From Deltaproteobacteria bacterium (lineage in GTDB: Bacteria; Myxococcota; UBA796; SXON01), in NCBI GenBank assembly GCA_947483545.1, contig CANKNP010000201.1, positions 1-9,526 on the forward strand: 9,526 nucleotides of DNA. Reading direction: 5' to 3'. Numbering within the stretch: position 1 is the first letter of the stretch; the number at the start of each line of letters is the position of its first letter. Below are positions 1 through 6,008 of this stretch, piece after piece. Both the position numbers and the translations under genes were made by a program. The notes beneath the pieces are model-generated. The model saw only the letters and a list, made by a program, of their open reading frames with translations, searched no databases and had not been told where the DNA came from.

Positions 1-365
1 GCTGTGGGCGCGCCGACGGTGCCAGTGACCGACACATCTTCGGCGTGCGCGACGCCCGCGAGGATCTCGACGCGCGCCGCGGTGCCGGCCCAGGGGCCCA
101 TCCGGCCCTCGACCGCGGTGAGCACGGGCCCGCCGGGATCCCGCGGGGCGGTGGGGGCGGGGGCGCAGGCCGAAACGAGCAGCAGGGCCGCGAGCGCGAG
201 GGCCCGGCGCGCGTGGAGTGCGCGCGGATCCGGAAATCCAGGCCGGACGGCGTCGGGCGTCCCGGTCCGGTACTCCGGAGCCGGGATGCCCGGACCCGAG
301 TTTCGGTACTCCGAAACTTGGGTAGCGTCCGGCCCGGGGGGCGTGGGGGGCGCGCCGCCCCCCAC
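1..365 (-). CDS. Putative lipoprotein, N-terminal part (runs off the left edge); start codon uncertain
   Basis: Seen: reading leftward in the frame with codon 167-165 = TGC, the translation contains RRALALAALLLVSAC. This is a basic stretch, a hydrophobic core and a VSAC lipobox, followed by a Pro/Ala linker (APAPTAPRDPGG) and a soluble segment containing VEGRMGPWAGTAARVEILAG; there is no stop up to base 1. Oddity: no ATG, GTG or TTG lies between the lipobox and GTG 365-363, which is 66 codons upstream and lacks a clear Shine-Dalgarno. The coordinates use that GTG, but the gene could start at a non-canonical codon. It lies 59 bp downstream of pyrG on the same strand. Because kdsB-pyrG clusters in related bacteria often lead into KDO/LPS genes, an LPS-export lipoprotein such as LptC is conceivable, but I see no diagnostic motif. 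The lipoprotein reading is moderately supported; the function is unknown. Confidence 0.5.
   Translation of the reverse strand, partial: MGGGAPPTPPGPDATQVSEYRNSGPGIPAPEYRTGTPDAVRPGFPDPRALHARRALALAALLLVSACAPAPTAPRDPGGPVLTAVEGRMGPWAGTAARVEILAGVAHAEDVSVTGTVGAPT
261..323. repeat. Tandem palindromes sharing a CGGTACTCCG core
   Basis: Two dyads have the same loop, TACT. The first pairs CCCGG-TCCGG (261-270) with CCGGA-g-CCGGG (275-285), leaving one bulged base at 280. The second pairs ACCCGAGTTTCGG (294-306) with CCGAAACTTGGGT (311-323), 13-nt arms with one mismatch that becomes G-U in RNA. The shared 10-mer CGGTACTCCG occurs at 268-277 and 304-313, 36 bp apart. Between them CCGGG (281-285) can alternatively pair with CCCGG (289-293). 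The arms differ in sequence while pairing is kept, which suggests selection on the dyad. Whether this is a DNA operator or an RNA structure cannot be decided here. Confidence 0.5.
343..365. terminator. GC-rich 9-bp hairpin downstream of pyrG (possible terminator, no T-tract)
   Basis: GTGGGGGGC (343-351) pairs perfectly with GCCCCCCAC (357-365) around a 5-nt loop. It lies about 60 nt past the pyrG stop. No run of T follows on the minus strand, so it is not a classical intrinsic terminator. It could act as an RNA 3'-end stabiliser or a weak terminator in a high-GC genome. It overlaps the only in-frame GTG of the downstream lipoprotein. Confidence 0.4.
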
Positions 366-424
366 AGAGCAGAGCCGGGGGTGGTTCCGAGCCGCCCCGC
401 ATCTTGGGATGGGAAACCTCGGCG

Positions 425-2083
425 TCAGGCGCTGATCTCCGGCACGGGCTTTGAGCGCTCGCGGGCGATCTGGCGCTCCAGCGCTGCGCGAAGGAACGCG
501 CTGAAGAGCGGATGCGGCGCGAGCGGCCGGCTCTTGAATTCAGGATGAAACTGGCAAGCGACGAAGTAGGGGTGCGAGGGCAGCTCGATCATCTCGACGA
601 GCTGGCCGTCCGGGGAGAGGCCGGAGATGCGCATGCCGTGCTCGGTGAGGGCGCGGTGGTAGGCGGGGTTGACCTCGTAGCGATGGCGATGGCGTTCGGA
701 GATCTTGGGCGCGCCGTAGATGCGGCGGGCCGTGGACCCTTCAGCCAGGATGCAAGGGTAGGCCCCGCGGCGCATGGTCGCGCCCTTGTCCACGATGGTG
801 GCCTGGCTCTCCATCAGGTGGATGACGGGATGCGGGGTTTGATCGTCGAATTCCGAGGAGTTGGCGTCCTTGAGGCCCCCGACCGCGCGGAGGAATTCCA
901 CGACGGCGAGCTGCATGCCGAGGCAGATGCCGAAGAATGGGACCTGGTGCTCGCGGGCGTAGCGAATCGCCAGGATCTTCCCCTCGGTTCCCCGGGTGCC
1001 GAACCCGCCGGGGATCAGGACGGCGTCCACCCCAGCGAGCGCAGTGGTCACCAGCGCCGGGCTCGTGAGCTCCTCGCTGTCCACGTACTTGAGCACGACC
1101 TTCGCCGCGTTTGCGATGCCACCATGGGTGAGCGCCTCGTTGAGCGACTTGTAGGTGTCGGTGAGGTGTACGTACTTGCCGACCACCGCCACGGTCACGG
1201 TGTGCGGCGGGCTCTCGGCGCGCTCGGCATAGTCCTTCCACTTGTCCAACTGTGGGCGTTGAACGCCCCAACGGCTCCCAAACCGCTGCAGGATCCGGGC
1301 GTCGAGCCCCTGCTCGTGAAAGACCAGCGGGAGCTTGTAGATGTTGTCCACATCATGCGCGGAGATGACATCGGCCTTTCCGACATTGCAGAAGTTCGCG
1401 ATCTTCTGGCGCAGTTCGACAGGGATGGGTTTTTCGCTGCGGCACAAGAGGATGTCCGGCTGGATGCCGACGGACAGCAGCTCCTTGACCGAGTGTTGGG
1501 TCGGCTTGGTCTTGAGCTCCCCGGCGGCGCGGATGTACGGCACCAGCGTGACGTGGATGTAGAGTACGTTCTCGGAGCCCTTGTCCGCGCGCATCTGCCG
1601 AATCGCCTCGATGAACGGGAGGGACTCGATGTCACCGACGGTGCCGCCGATCTCCACGATGGCCAGATCGACCTGTCCGTTGGCCTCGCCCGTCGCCTCT
1701 TCCATCATCCGCTTGATCTCGTCGGTGACGTGCGGGATCACCTGGACCGTGCTCCCCAAGTACTCGCCCTTGCGCTCGCGCTCGATCACGTTCCGGTAGA
1801 CCTTGCCCGCGGTGAAGCTGTTCCGCTGGTGCAGCGCGCGGGTCACAAAGCGCTCGTAATGTCCGAGATCGAGATCGGTCTCCGCGCCGTCGTCGGTGAC
1901 GAAGACCTCGCCATGCTGGTAGGGCGACATGGTGCCGGGATCCACGTTCAAGTAGGGATCCATCTTGACGTTGATGACGCGCAAGCCGCGCGCCTCCATG
2001 ACCGCGCCAATGGCGGCCGCGGAGAGGCCCTTGCCGAGCGAGGACAGCACGCCGCCGGTGATGAAGATGAACTTTGTTTTCAT
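425..2083 (-). CDS. pyrG: CTP synthase (glutamine-hydrolysing)
   Basis: Makes CTP from UTP, ATP and glutamine, the last step of de novo pyrimidine nucleotide synthesis, in the cytosol. The protein is 552 aa; the E. coli enzyme is 545. Residues 1 to about 270 are the synthetase domain: [15 protein letters not shown] with the nucleotide-binding loop at 9-23, then [16 protein letters not shown] at 39-54, [20 protein letters not shown] at 57-76 and [16 protein letters not shown] at 142-157. Residues about 295-540 are the class I glutamine amidotransferase: oxyanion GGFGTRG at 359-365, nucleophile Cys387 in FFGICLGMQ, and His513 with Glu515 in [11 protein letters not shown]. All catalytic residues are present. 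ATG 2083 is preceded by GAGG with a 4-nt spacer (2088-2091). It starts 17 bp after the kdsB stop, so the two are probably co-transcribed; KdsB consumes CTP, which fits the pairing. Confidence 0.98.
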   Translation of the reverse strand: MKTKFIFITGGVLSSLGKGLSAAAIGAVMEARGLRVINVKMDPYLNVDPGTMSPYQHGEVFVTDDGAETDLDLGHYERFVTRALHQRNSFTAGKVYRNVIERERKGEYLGSTVQVIPHVTDEIKRMMEEATGEANGQVDLAIVEIGGTVGDIESLPFIEAIRQMRADKGSENVLYIHVTLVPYIRAAGELKTKPTQHSVKELLSVGIQPDILLCRSEKPIPVELRQKIANFCNVGKADVISAHDVDNIYKLPLVFHEQGLDARILQRFGSRWGVQRPQLDKWKDYAERAESPPHTVTVAVVGKYVHLTDTYKSLNEALTHGGIANAAKVVLKYVDSEELTSPALVTTALAGVDAVLIPGGFGTRGTEGKILAIRYAREHQVPFFGICLGMQLAVVEFLRAVGGLKDANSSEFDDQTPHPVIHLMESQATIVDKGATMRRGAYPCILAEGSTARRIYGAPKISERHRHRYEVNPAYHRALTEHGMRISGLSPDGQLVEMIELPSHPYFVACQFHPEFKSRPLAPHPLFSAFLRAALERQIARERSKPVPEISA

Positions 2084-2100
2084 AGGACCTCGGGGGTGGG

Positions 2101-2814
2101 TCAGGGGAGAGCATGCCAGATGGCACGCATGGCGTCGAGATCGTCGGGGGTGTCCACGGCGGGACTGCCGTACGGGACGGAAAGGACGAGGATGTCAAAG
2201 CCGGCGTACATCCAGCGGAGCTGCTCAAGGGACTCGGAGCGCTCGAGCGAGCCGATCGGGAGCGCCGCGACGGTCTGCAACACGGGGGCTTGAAAGCCGT
2301 AGATCCCAAGATGCTGGACGTACGGGCCGCCGGTGGGGATTGGCTGGCGGGAGAAGTAGAGCGCCCGGCCGTCCTCACGGGTGACCACCTTCACGCGGGA
2401 AGGGGTGCGCGGATCCCCGACATACGGCGTGGACACCGTCGCGATCTGTGCGCCTTGGCGGAGGGCATTTGCGACGGTGCTCACGATCTCGGGGTGGACC
2501 ATCGGCTCGTCGCCCTGGACGTTGATCACCGGACCGGTCCACCCCAACACCCGGGCGGCCTCCGCCACCCGGTCGGTGCCGCTGTGGCATGCGCCGGTCA
2601 TCACCACCTCGCCCCCGGCCGCCCGTACAACCTCGGCGATGTCGCTGTGATCGGTGGCCACCACCACGCGGTCAACCTCTGCGCGGAGGGTTCGCTCCCA
2701 GGTGCGAACCACCATCGGCGCGCCGTGAATGTCCGCCAGGGCTTTCGCCGGTAGCCGGGTGCTCCCGAAACGTGCGGGGAGGACGGCGAGCACAGGAAGT
2801 CCAAAACCGGGCAC
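2101..2814 (-). CDS. kdsB: 3-deoxy-manno-octulosonate cytidylyltransferase (CMP-KDO synthetase)
   Basis: Activates KDO with CTP to CMP-KDO, the donor for the LPS inner core, in the cytosol; this implies a Gram-negative outer membrane. Family signatures in order from the chosen start: [19 protein letters not shown] (residues 8-26, the CTP-binding loop), [67 protein letters not shown] and [11 protein letters not shown] near the C-terminus. I chose GTG 2814, which has GGAG 5 nt upstream and gives 237 aa (E. coli has 248). The open frame extends to a TTG at 2889, but those extra 25 residues are rich in Arg and Trp and unlike the family. GTG at 2793 is a second alternative. The loop after RQPIP is shorter than in E. 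coli. First gene of the kdsB-pyrG unit; I could not identify its promoter in the 275 bp upstream. Confidence 0.96.
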   Translation of the reverse strand: MPGFGLPVLAVLPARFGSTRLPAKALADIHGAPMVVRTWERTLRAEVDRVVVATDHSDIAEVVRAAGGEVVMTGACHSGTDRVAEAARVLGWTGPVINVQGDEPMVHPEIVSTVANALRQGAQIATVSTPYVGDPRTPSRVKVVTREDGRALYFSRQPIPTGGPYVQHLGIYGFQAPVLQTVAALPIGSLERSESLEQLRWMYAGFDILVLSVPYGSPAVDTPDDLDAMRAIWHALP

Positions 2815-2966
2815 ACTCGCTCCGGGCGCCGGCTCCCAAAACCAGGATCGGCGCCACAGCCGAGTCACACGGCGGCGGGCGGGAGGCAAGGGGATTTTTT
2901 GGGTGCGCCAGACGGCGAACTACACGATGGTCTTCTCGGTGGAGACCGCCGACGCGTCCCGCCGCT

Positions 2967-3074
2967 CTCCCGACTTCACGTGCGTCGTGACGGGAGTTCC
3001 CGCCGAACGCTGACCGCCCCAAAAACGCCAAAACCGGCGACCCCTCTCGGAGCCACCGGCGTTGAAGTCGGGAG
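2967..3074. repeat. 12-bp perfect inverted repeat flanking the ribosomal-operon terminator
   Basis: CTCCCGACTTCA at 2967-2978 and its exact complement TGAAGTCGGGAG at 3063-3074 are 84 bp apart. The right arm starts its minus-strand RNA copy 15 nt after the rpsI stop. The intrinsic terminator lies between the arms. Two further small dyads sit inside the left end: TCACG/CGTGA (2976-2990, 5-nt loop) and CGGGA/TCCCG (2991-3002, 2-nt loop). Otherwise the 2815-3089 gap holds no gene I can support. Confidence 0.5.
3021..3059 (-). terminator. Intrinsic terminator of the rplM-rpsI operon
   Basis: On the minus strand CCGGTGGCTCC (3059-3049) pairs with GGGGTCGCCGG (3044-3034) over all 11 positions, three of them G-U in RNA, closed by a GAGA tetraloop of the GNRA class. 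It is followed at once by TTTTGGCGTTTTT (3033-3021). It begins 31 nt past the rpsI stop. This is a textbook Rho-independent terminator and separates the ribosomal operon from kdsB-pyrG. Confidence 0.9.
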
Positions 3075-3089
3075 GAACCCCCCGCAGCT

Positions 3090-3488
3090 CTACCGCTTGG
3101 AGAACTGGAAGCGCTTGCGGGCGCCGGGCTGGCCGTACTTCTTGCGCTCGACCTTGCGGTCGTCACGACGAAGGAAGCCCGCCTTCTTGAGCTCACCGCG
3201 ATCCGTGGGGTTCGCGGCCACGAGCGCGCGGGCGATGCCCATGCGGATCGCGACGGCCTGGCCGCTCTTGCCGCCGCCCTTCACGGTGATCATCACGTCG
3301 TAGCGATCGGCCGCGGAGACGAGGTTCAGCGACTGCTTCACGACCATCCGCAGGGTGGGCCGGACGAAGTAGTGGTCGAGCTCGCGGGTGTTCACCACGA
3401 ACTTGCCCGTGCCGGGGCGGAGAAAGATGCGCGCGGCCGAGGTTTTGCGGCGGCCGGTGGCGTAGTACTGCGTAAGGTTCTTGGCCAT
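3090..3488 (-). CDS. rpsI: 30S ribosomal protein S9
   Basis: Small-subunit protein whose C-terminal tail reaches the P-site tRNA. The protein is 132 aa (E. coli has 130). Signatures: [19 protein letters not shown] (8-26), [21 protein letters not shown] (69-89), the basic tract [20 protein letters not shown] (96-116) and the invariant SKR end. The start is ATG 3488, giving [15 protein letters not shown], although the frame is open further upstream inside rplM. It follows the rplM stop by 7 nt (TGA-GAATCCC-ATG), with only a weak GAGA as ribosome-binding site, so translation is probably coupled to rplM. The stop TAG is at 3092-3090 and the terminator follows. Confidence 0.98.
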   Translation of the reverse strand: MAKNLTQYYATGRRKTSAARIFLRPGTGKFVVNTRELDHYFVRPTLRMVVKQSLNLVSAADRYDVMITVKGGGKSGQAVAIRMGIARALVAANPTDRGELKKAGFLRRDDRKVERKKYGQPGARKRFQFSKR

Positions 3489-3495
3489 GGGATTC

Positions 3496-3948
3496 TCAGA
3501 TGTAGGCGGGGAGGGGGACGGGGGCCTGCGCGGCATGAGGGTGCGCGGACCCGGCGTAGATCTTGAGCTTCGAGAGCTGGGCGCGACCCAGGCGGTTCTG
3601 GGGGAGCATGCCCCACACGGCATCTTCGACGATGCGCGTGGGATCCTTCACGAGCAGGTCCTTCGCCGTGATCGAGCGGAGGCCGCCCTTGTAGCCCGAG
3701 TAGTTGTGGTACTTCTTCTGGTCCCACTTGCGGCCGGTGAACACCACCTTCTCGGCGTTGATCACGACGACGAAGTCGCCCGTGTCGATGTGGCGGGTGT
3801 AGGACGGCTTGTGCTTGCCGGTGAGCACCTGGGAGATCGCGGAGGCCATGCGGCCCACGGTCTGCCCAGCGGCGTCAACGACGAACCAGGCGCGCTCCAC
3901 CTCGGCTGTTGCGGTGGAGTGGGTGGTCCAGGTGTGATGGTCGGTCAT
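3496..3948 (-). CDS. rplM: 50S ribosomal protein L13
   Basis: Early-assembling large-subunit protein, 150 aa (E. coli has 142). Signatures: [20 protein letters not shown] (19-38), LTGKHKPSY (42-50), [33 protein letters not shown] (57-89, L13 core) and [31 protein letters not shown] (111-141). I chose ATG 3948. The frame extends to a TTG at 4005, but that triplet is the start of a good -35 box (TTGACG), so the upstream part is more likely promoter and leader. No clear Shine-Dalgarno precedes the ATG. It has a slightly long N-terminus ([17 protein letters not shown]) and a Pro-rich C-terminal extension relative to E. coli. First gene of the rplM-rpsI pair, the order conserved across bacteria. 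Confidence 0.98.
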   Translation of the reverse strand: MTDHHTWTTHSTATAEVERAWFVVDAAGQTVGRMASAISQVLTGKHKPSYTRHIDTGDFVVVINAEKVVFTGRKWDQKKYHNYSGYKGGLRSITAKDLLVKDPTRIVEDAVWGMLPQNRLGRAQLSKLKIYAGSAHPHAAQAPVPLPAYI

Positions 3949-3976
3949 GAGAGGCACCAAAGGTGAGAGGCGCCGG

Positions 3977-4005
3977 CTGCTATCGGCGCGGGTGTGGTTC
4001 GTCAA
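3977..4005 (-). promoter_or_regulatory. Candidate sigma-70-type promoter for rplM-rpsI
   Basis: On the minus strand TTGACG (4005-4000) is 17 nt upstream of TAGCAG (3982-3977). The -35 box matches five of six consensus bases; the -10 box matches three of six, so it is weak. Predicted initiation near 3970 would leave a leader of about 22 nt. It lies in the 72-bp gap after the BNR-repeat gene and explains how the ribosomal operon is expressed separately from it. Confidence 0.5.
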
Positions 4006-4020
4006 GGCGTTGGGCGGGGA

Positions 4021-5463
4021 CTACTCTTCGTTGCCCTCGGGCGCAACGTAGACGCTCTCGACGCCGAGCTCGCGTGTGGCCCCGTAGATGTCGGCCGTGC
4101 CCTTCCGGCCATCCTGCCAAAGGCTCACGAAGCTCTCGCCGACGATGCCGGCCGAGGCGGCGATCGCGTAGGAGCTGCCTGGCTCGTTGCTGTTGATCCG
4201 TAGATCGTCTTCGTTCCAGTCGATGCCGCCGTTGGCCGAGTAGTTGTAGTACAGGTCGTTGAAGCCCACGGCGTTCTTGTCCGCCCGGTAGTCCTGCCAG
4301 ACCACGAACACGTGGTCCCCATCGACCGAGATCCGCGGGTAGTAGGATTGGGATTCACCGTCCGCGTCTGTGTCCAGCCGCACCTCTTCTTCGCTCAAGG
4401 TGCCCGCGCTGGTGTCGTAGACCCGCTCGTAGATGTCGTACCCGCCGGAGCGATCGTCCTGCCAGACCACGAAAACCCTGCCGTCCTCCGTGGTCAGGTC
4501 GGGGTGTAGCGAGTCCGCCTGGCCGGTGATGTCGGCATCCACCCGGATGGCCTCGCCGGACCAGCTGTCCCCGGCGTCGAGGGACACATTCATGTAGATG
4601 TCGCGGACCGCGTTGCGCTCATCGTACCAGGCGACTGCCGCGAGCTGCCCGTCCATCACAAGCCGTGGCTCGAAGCTGTTGCTGGCGCCGGCATCGTCGC
4701 CGATGTCGAGCCGCTGATCGGACGAGAAGTCCTCGCCGGTGGTGCTCGCGCTGGCGTAGATGTCATTGCCCCCGTCGCGGGAGTCTTCCCAGGCGACGAC
4801 CACGCCGTCCTCGCTCGCCCCGAGGGTGGGCCACGCGGAGTAGGCGCTGCCTGCCTCATCGGAGTCGGCGCGGCTCGGGTCTGAGAGCCAGCTCCCGCCT
4901 TTGTTTCGGCTGGCCTGCACCCGGATGTCGTAGGCGCCCTGGCTGTTGTCAAACCACGCCACGTACACGGAGTCGCCCACTGCTGCGGCGCGGGGCCCGA
5001 GGCTCATCGCCTCCCCATCGATGTCGCCGTCCAACCGGGTATCCTCGCCGAAGGTCTGGCCCCCATCGCTGGAGACCGCCGCATAAATGTTGTGGTTCAG
5101 CAGCTCCCCGTCTCGCTCGTCCTCCCAGACGACGTAGACCATGTCGCCCGCACACGCGACATCCGGCGCCTCAGCGTCTGCCGGGGCGTGGTTGATTTGC
5201 ACGTCCGACGGCAGCCAGCTCTTGCCGCCATCCGCCGAGGTGTTGAACCAGACACCCGGGATGCCGCCCCGGTTCTCGGCCCAGACGACGTGCAACACAC
5301 CATCGGCCATGCAGGTGCGAGGCTCGATGGCCTCCGAGGTGTCTCCTTCTCCCGCGTGGTCCACGCGGATGTCCTCAGTAGGCTCTTCATCGCCGCCTCC
5401 GCCTCCACTACATGCTGCGAGCGGACCGAGGAGCAGGGGGAGCCAGGAAGAGGGGCGGGACAT
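4021..5463 (-). CDS. Secreted lipoprotein with eight sialidase/BNR-like repeats (predicted beta-propeller)
   Basis: The protein is 480 aa from ATG 5463. MSRPSSWLPLLLGPLAAC is a lipoprotein signal peptide with lipobox LAAC (Cys18), then a SGGGGGDEEP linker; it is probably anchored in the outer membrane. The rest is eight repeats with the core V-V/A-W-x-D-x-R-x-G...D-I-Y, at about residues 59, 111, 168, 223, 277, 333, 387 and 448, a spacing of 52-61. Asp-box-like strings follow several of them: SADGGKSW, SSDGGQTF, SLDAGDSW and SANGGIDW. Between repeats an acidic segment recurs (RLDGDIDG, RVDADITG, RLDTDADG, RINSNEPG). Asp-box repeats mark sialidase-type propellers, but I see no catalytic Arg triad or FRIP motif, so I do not call an enzyme. 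A GTG at 5475 with GGGGG just upstream is an alternative start. It stops 15 bp before the rplM promoter candidate. Role unknown; binding or structural is a guess. Confidence 0.88.
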   Translation of the reverse strand: MSRPSSWLPLLLGPLAACSGGGGGDEEPTEDIRVDHAGEGDTSEAIEPRTCMADGVLHVVWAENRGGIPGVWFNTSADGGKSWLPSDVQINHAPADAEAPDVACAGDMVYVVWEDERDGELLNHNIYAAVSSDGGQTFGEDTRLDGDIDGEAMSLGPRAAAVGDSVYVAWFDNSQGAYDIRVQASRNKGGSWLSDPSRADSDEAGSAYSAWPTLGASEDGVVVAWEDSRDGGNDIYASASTTGEDFSSDQRLDIGDDAGASNSFEPRLVMDGQLAAVAWYDERNAVRDIYMNVSLDAGDSWSGEAIRVDADITGQADSLHPDLTTEDGRVFVVWQDDRSGGYDIYERVYDTSAGTLSEEEVRLDTDADGESQSYYPRISVDGDHVFVVWQDYRADKNAVGFNDLYYNYSANGGIDWNEDDLRINSNEPGSSYAIAASAGIVGESFVSLWQDGRKGTADIYGATRELGVESVYVAPEGNEE

Positions 5464-5491
5464 GGGGCAGGGCACTAACCCCCGAATGCAG

Positions 5492-5519
5492 TTGACGCAG
5501 AGCCCCGACCACGTAAAGG
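5492..5519 (+). promoter_or_regulatory. Candidate promoter for the FYDLN-acidic gene
   Basis: TTGACG (5492-5497) and TAAAGG (5514-5519) are separated by 16 nt. The -35 box is identical to that proposed for rplM; the -10 box is weak. Initiation would fall near 5526, leaving a leader of about 55 nt before ATG 5581. It lies in the 117-bp region divergent from the BNR-repeat lipoprotein gene, whose own promoter I could not locate. Confidence 0.4.
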
Positions 5520-5521
5520 GG

Positions 5522-5569
5522 CGCGGCGAATGATGCCGCGTGACGCGGCGCCAACAGCCCGGCTTGGGC
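5522..5569 (+). promoter_or_regulatory. Leader with mutually exclusive hairpins upstream of the FYDLN-acidic gene
   Basis: CGCGGC (5522-5527), GCCGCG (5535-5540) and CGCGGC (5544-5549) form an A-B-C arrangement. B can pair perfectly with A (7-nt loop) or with C (3-nt TGA loop), but not both. A third small stem, GCCC/GGGC (5557-5569), ends one base before the AAGGA ribosome-binding site (5571-5575). The layout resembles an attenuator, but such short GC stems also arise by chance at this GC content. Confidence 0.3.
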
Positions 5570-5580
5570 GAAGGATCCAG

Positions 5581-5883
5581 ATGCAGGACAAGAGCCAGCT
5601 AGGCACCCGGTACACCTGCTTCCAGTGCGGGACCAAGTTCTACGACCTCAACCGGCCCGAGGCGCTCTGCCCGAGCTGCGGCGCGGACCAGAAGGACGAT
5701 CCGAACCCCGATCCTCGGGAGGCCGTGCTCGCCCGCTTCCGTGGCAAGGGCAAGCCTTCCCGGCTCGATGAGCCGAGCGAGGACGAGGAGGAGTCCGAGG
5801 ATGACGCCGAGGTCGAAGAGGCGGAGGACGCCGACGACGACGATGAAGTCGCCGAAGAGCCGGCGGGCGAAGAGGACGAATAG
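5581..5883 (+). CDS. FYDLN-acidic family protein (zinc-ribbon plus acidic tail), function unknown
   Basis: The only plus-strand gene. The protein is 100 aa from ATG 5581, chosen because AAGGA sits 5 nt upstream and the family-like start [13 protein letters not shown] follows; the frame itself is open from 5530. Residues 13-36 are a zinc-ribbon: Cys13-x2-Cys16 and Cys30-x2-Cys33 flank the KFYDLNRPE motif (19-27). After a short basic linker ([10 protein letters not shown]) the last 38 residues include 26 Asp/Glu. This is exactly the architecture of the family described as FYDLN_acid (TIGR02300 as I recall it), whose function is unknown. The acidic tail could mimic nucleic acid or bind basic proteins, which is speculation. 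It is convergent with the PEGA gene and divergent from the BNR lipoprotein, so probably monocistronic. Confidence 0.9.
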   Translation: MQDKSQLGTRYTCFQCGTKFYDLNRPEALCPSCGADQKDDPNPDPREAVLARFRGKGKPSRLDEPSEDEEESEDDAEVEEAEDADDDDEVAEEPAGEEDE

Positions 5884-5889
5884 GGGGCA

Positions 5890-5927
5890 AGCCCGCAGTT
5901 CGGCGCCCGCGGGCGCGGTCCGGGCTC
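5890..5927. terminator. Dyad between convergent genes (possible bidirectional terminator, no T-tract)
   Basis: AGCCCG (5890-5895) and CGGGCT (5922-5927) are complementary and enclose a perfect 14-bp palindrome, GCGCCCGCGGGCGC (5903-5916). It begins 7 bp after the FYDLN stop and lies about 80 bp past the stop of the opposing PEGA gene. No T-run follows on either strand, so it is a terminator by position and structure only. A CCCCGGGG palindrome lies at about 5934. The rest of 5884-6008 shows no gene. Confidence 0.4.
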
Positions 5928-6008
5928 TGAAACCCCGGGGCGGGGAAAGTACCGGCTGCGAGCGCCGCACTTCCGCCTCGGTTCGGCCCGTCACCCCTAT
6001 GGCCTTCA

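Noticed and set aside
512..2293. 593-aa open frame on the plus strand
   Set aside because: It is exactly antisense to pyrG and the end of kdsB, both with unmistakable family motifs. Long antisense frames are expected in GC-rich genes, and its composition shows no domain.
2815..2889. N-terminal extension of KdsB from TTG 2889
   Set aside because: The extra residues (RRRVTRLWRRSWFWEP) do not match the family, and GTG 2814 has a good Shine-Dalgarno and gives the usual length.
2729..3013. Possible small plus-strand gene ending at 3013 (tail MVFSVETADASRRSPDF)
   Set aside because: No ribosome-binding site; it overlaps the kdsB start, and no recognisable feature supports translation.
2890..3089. 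tRNA or small structured RNA gene in the kdsB-rpsI gap
   Set aside because: No cloverleaf, T-loop or CCA pattern; the dyads seen are explained by the terminator and small hairpins.
3949..4005. N-terminal extension of L13 from TTG 4005
   Set aside because: The TTG belongs to a TTGACG -35 box, and ATG 3948 already gives a full-length L13.
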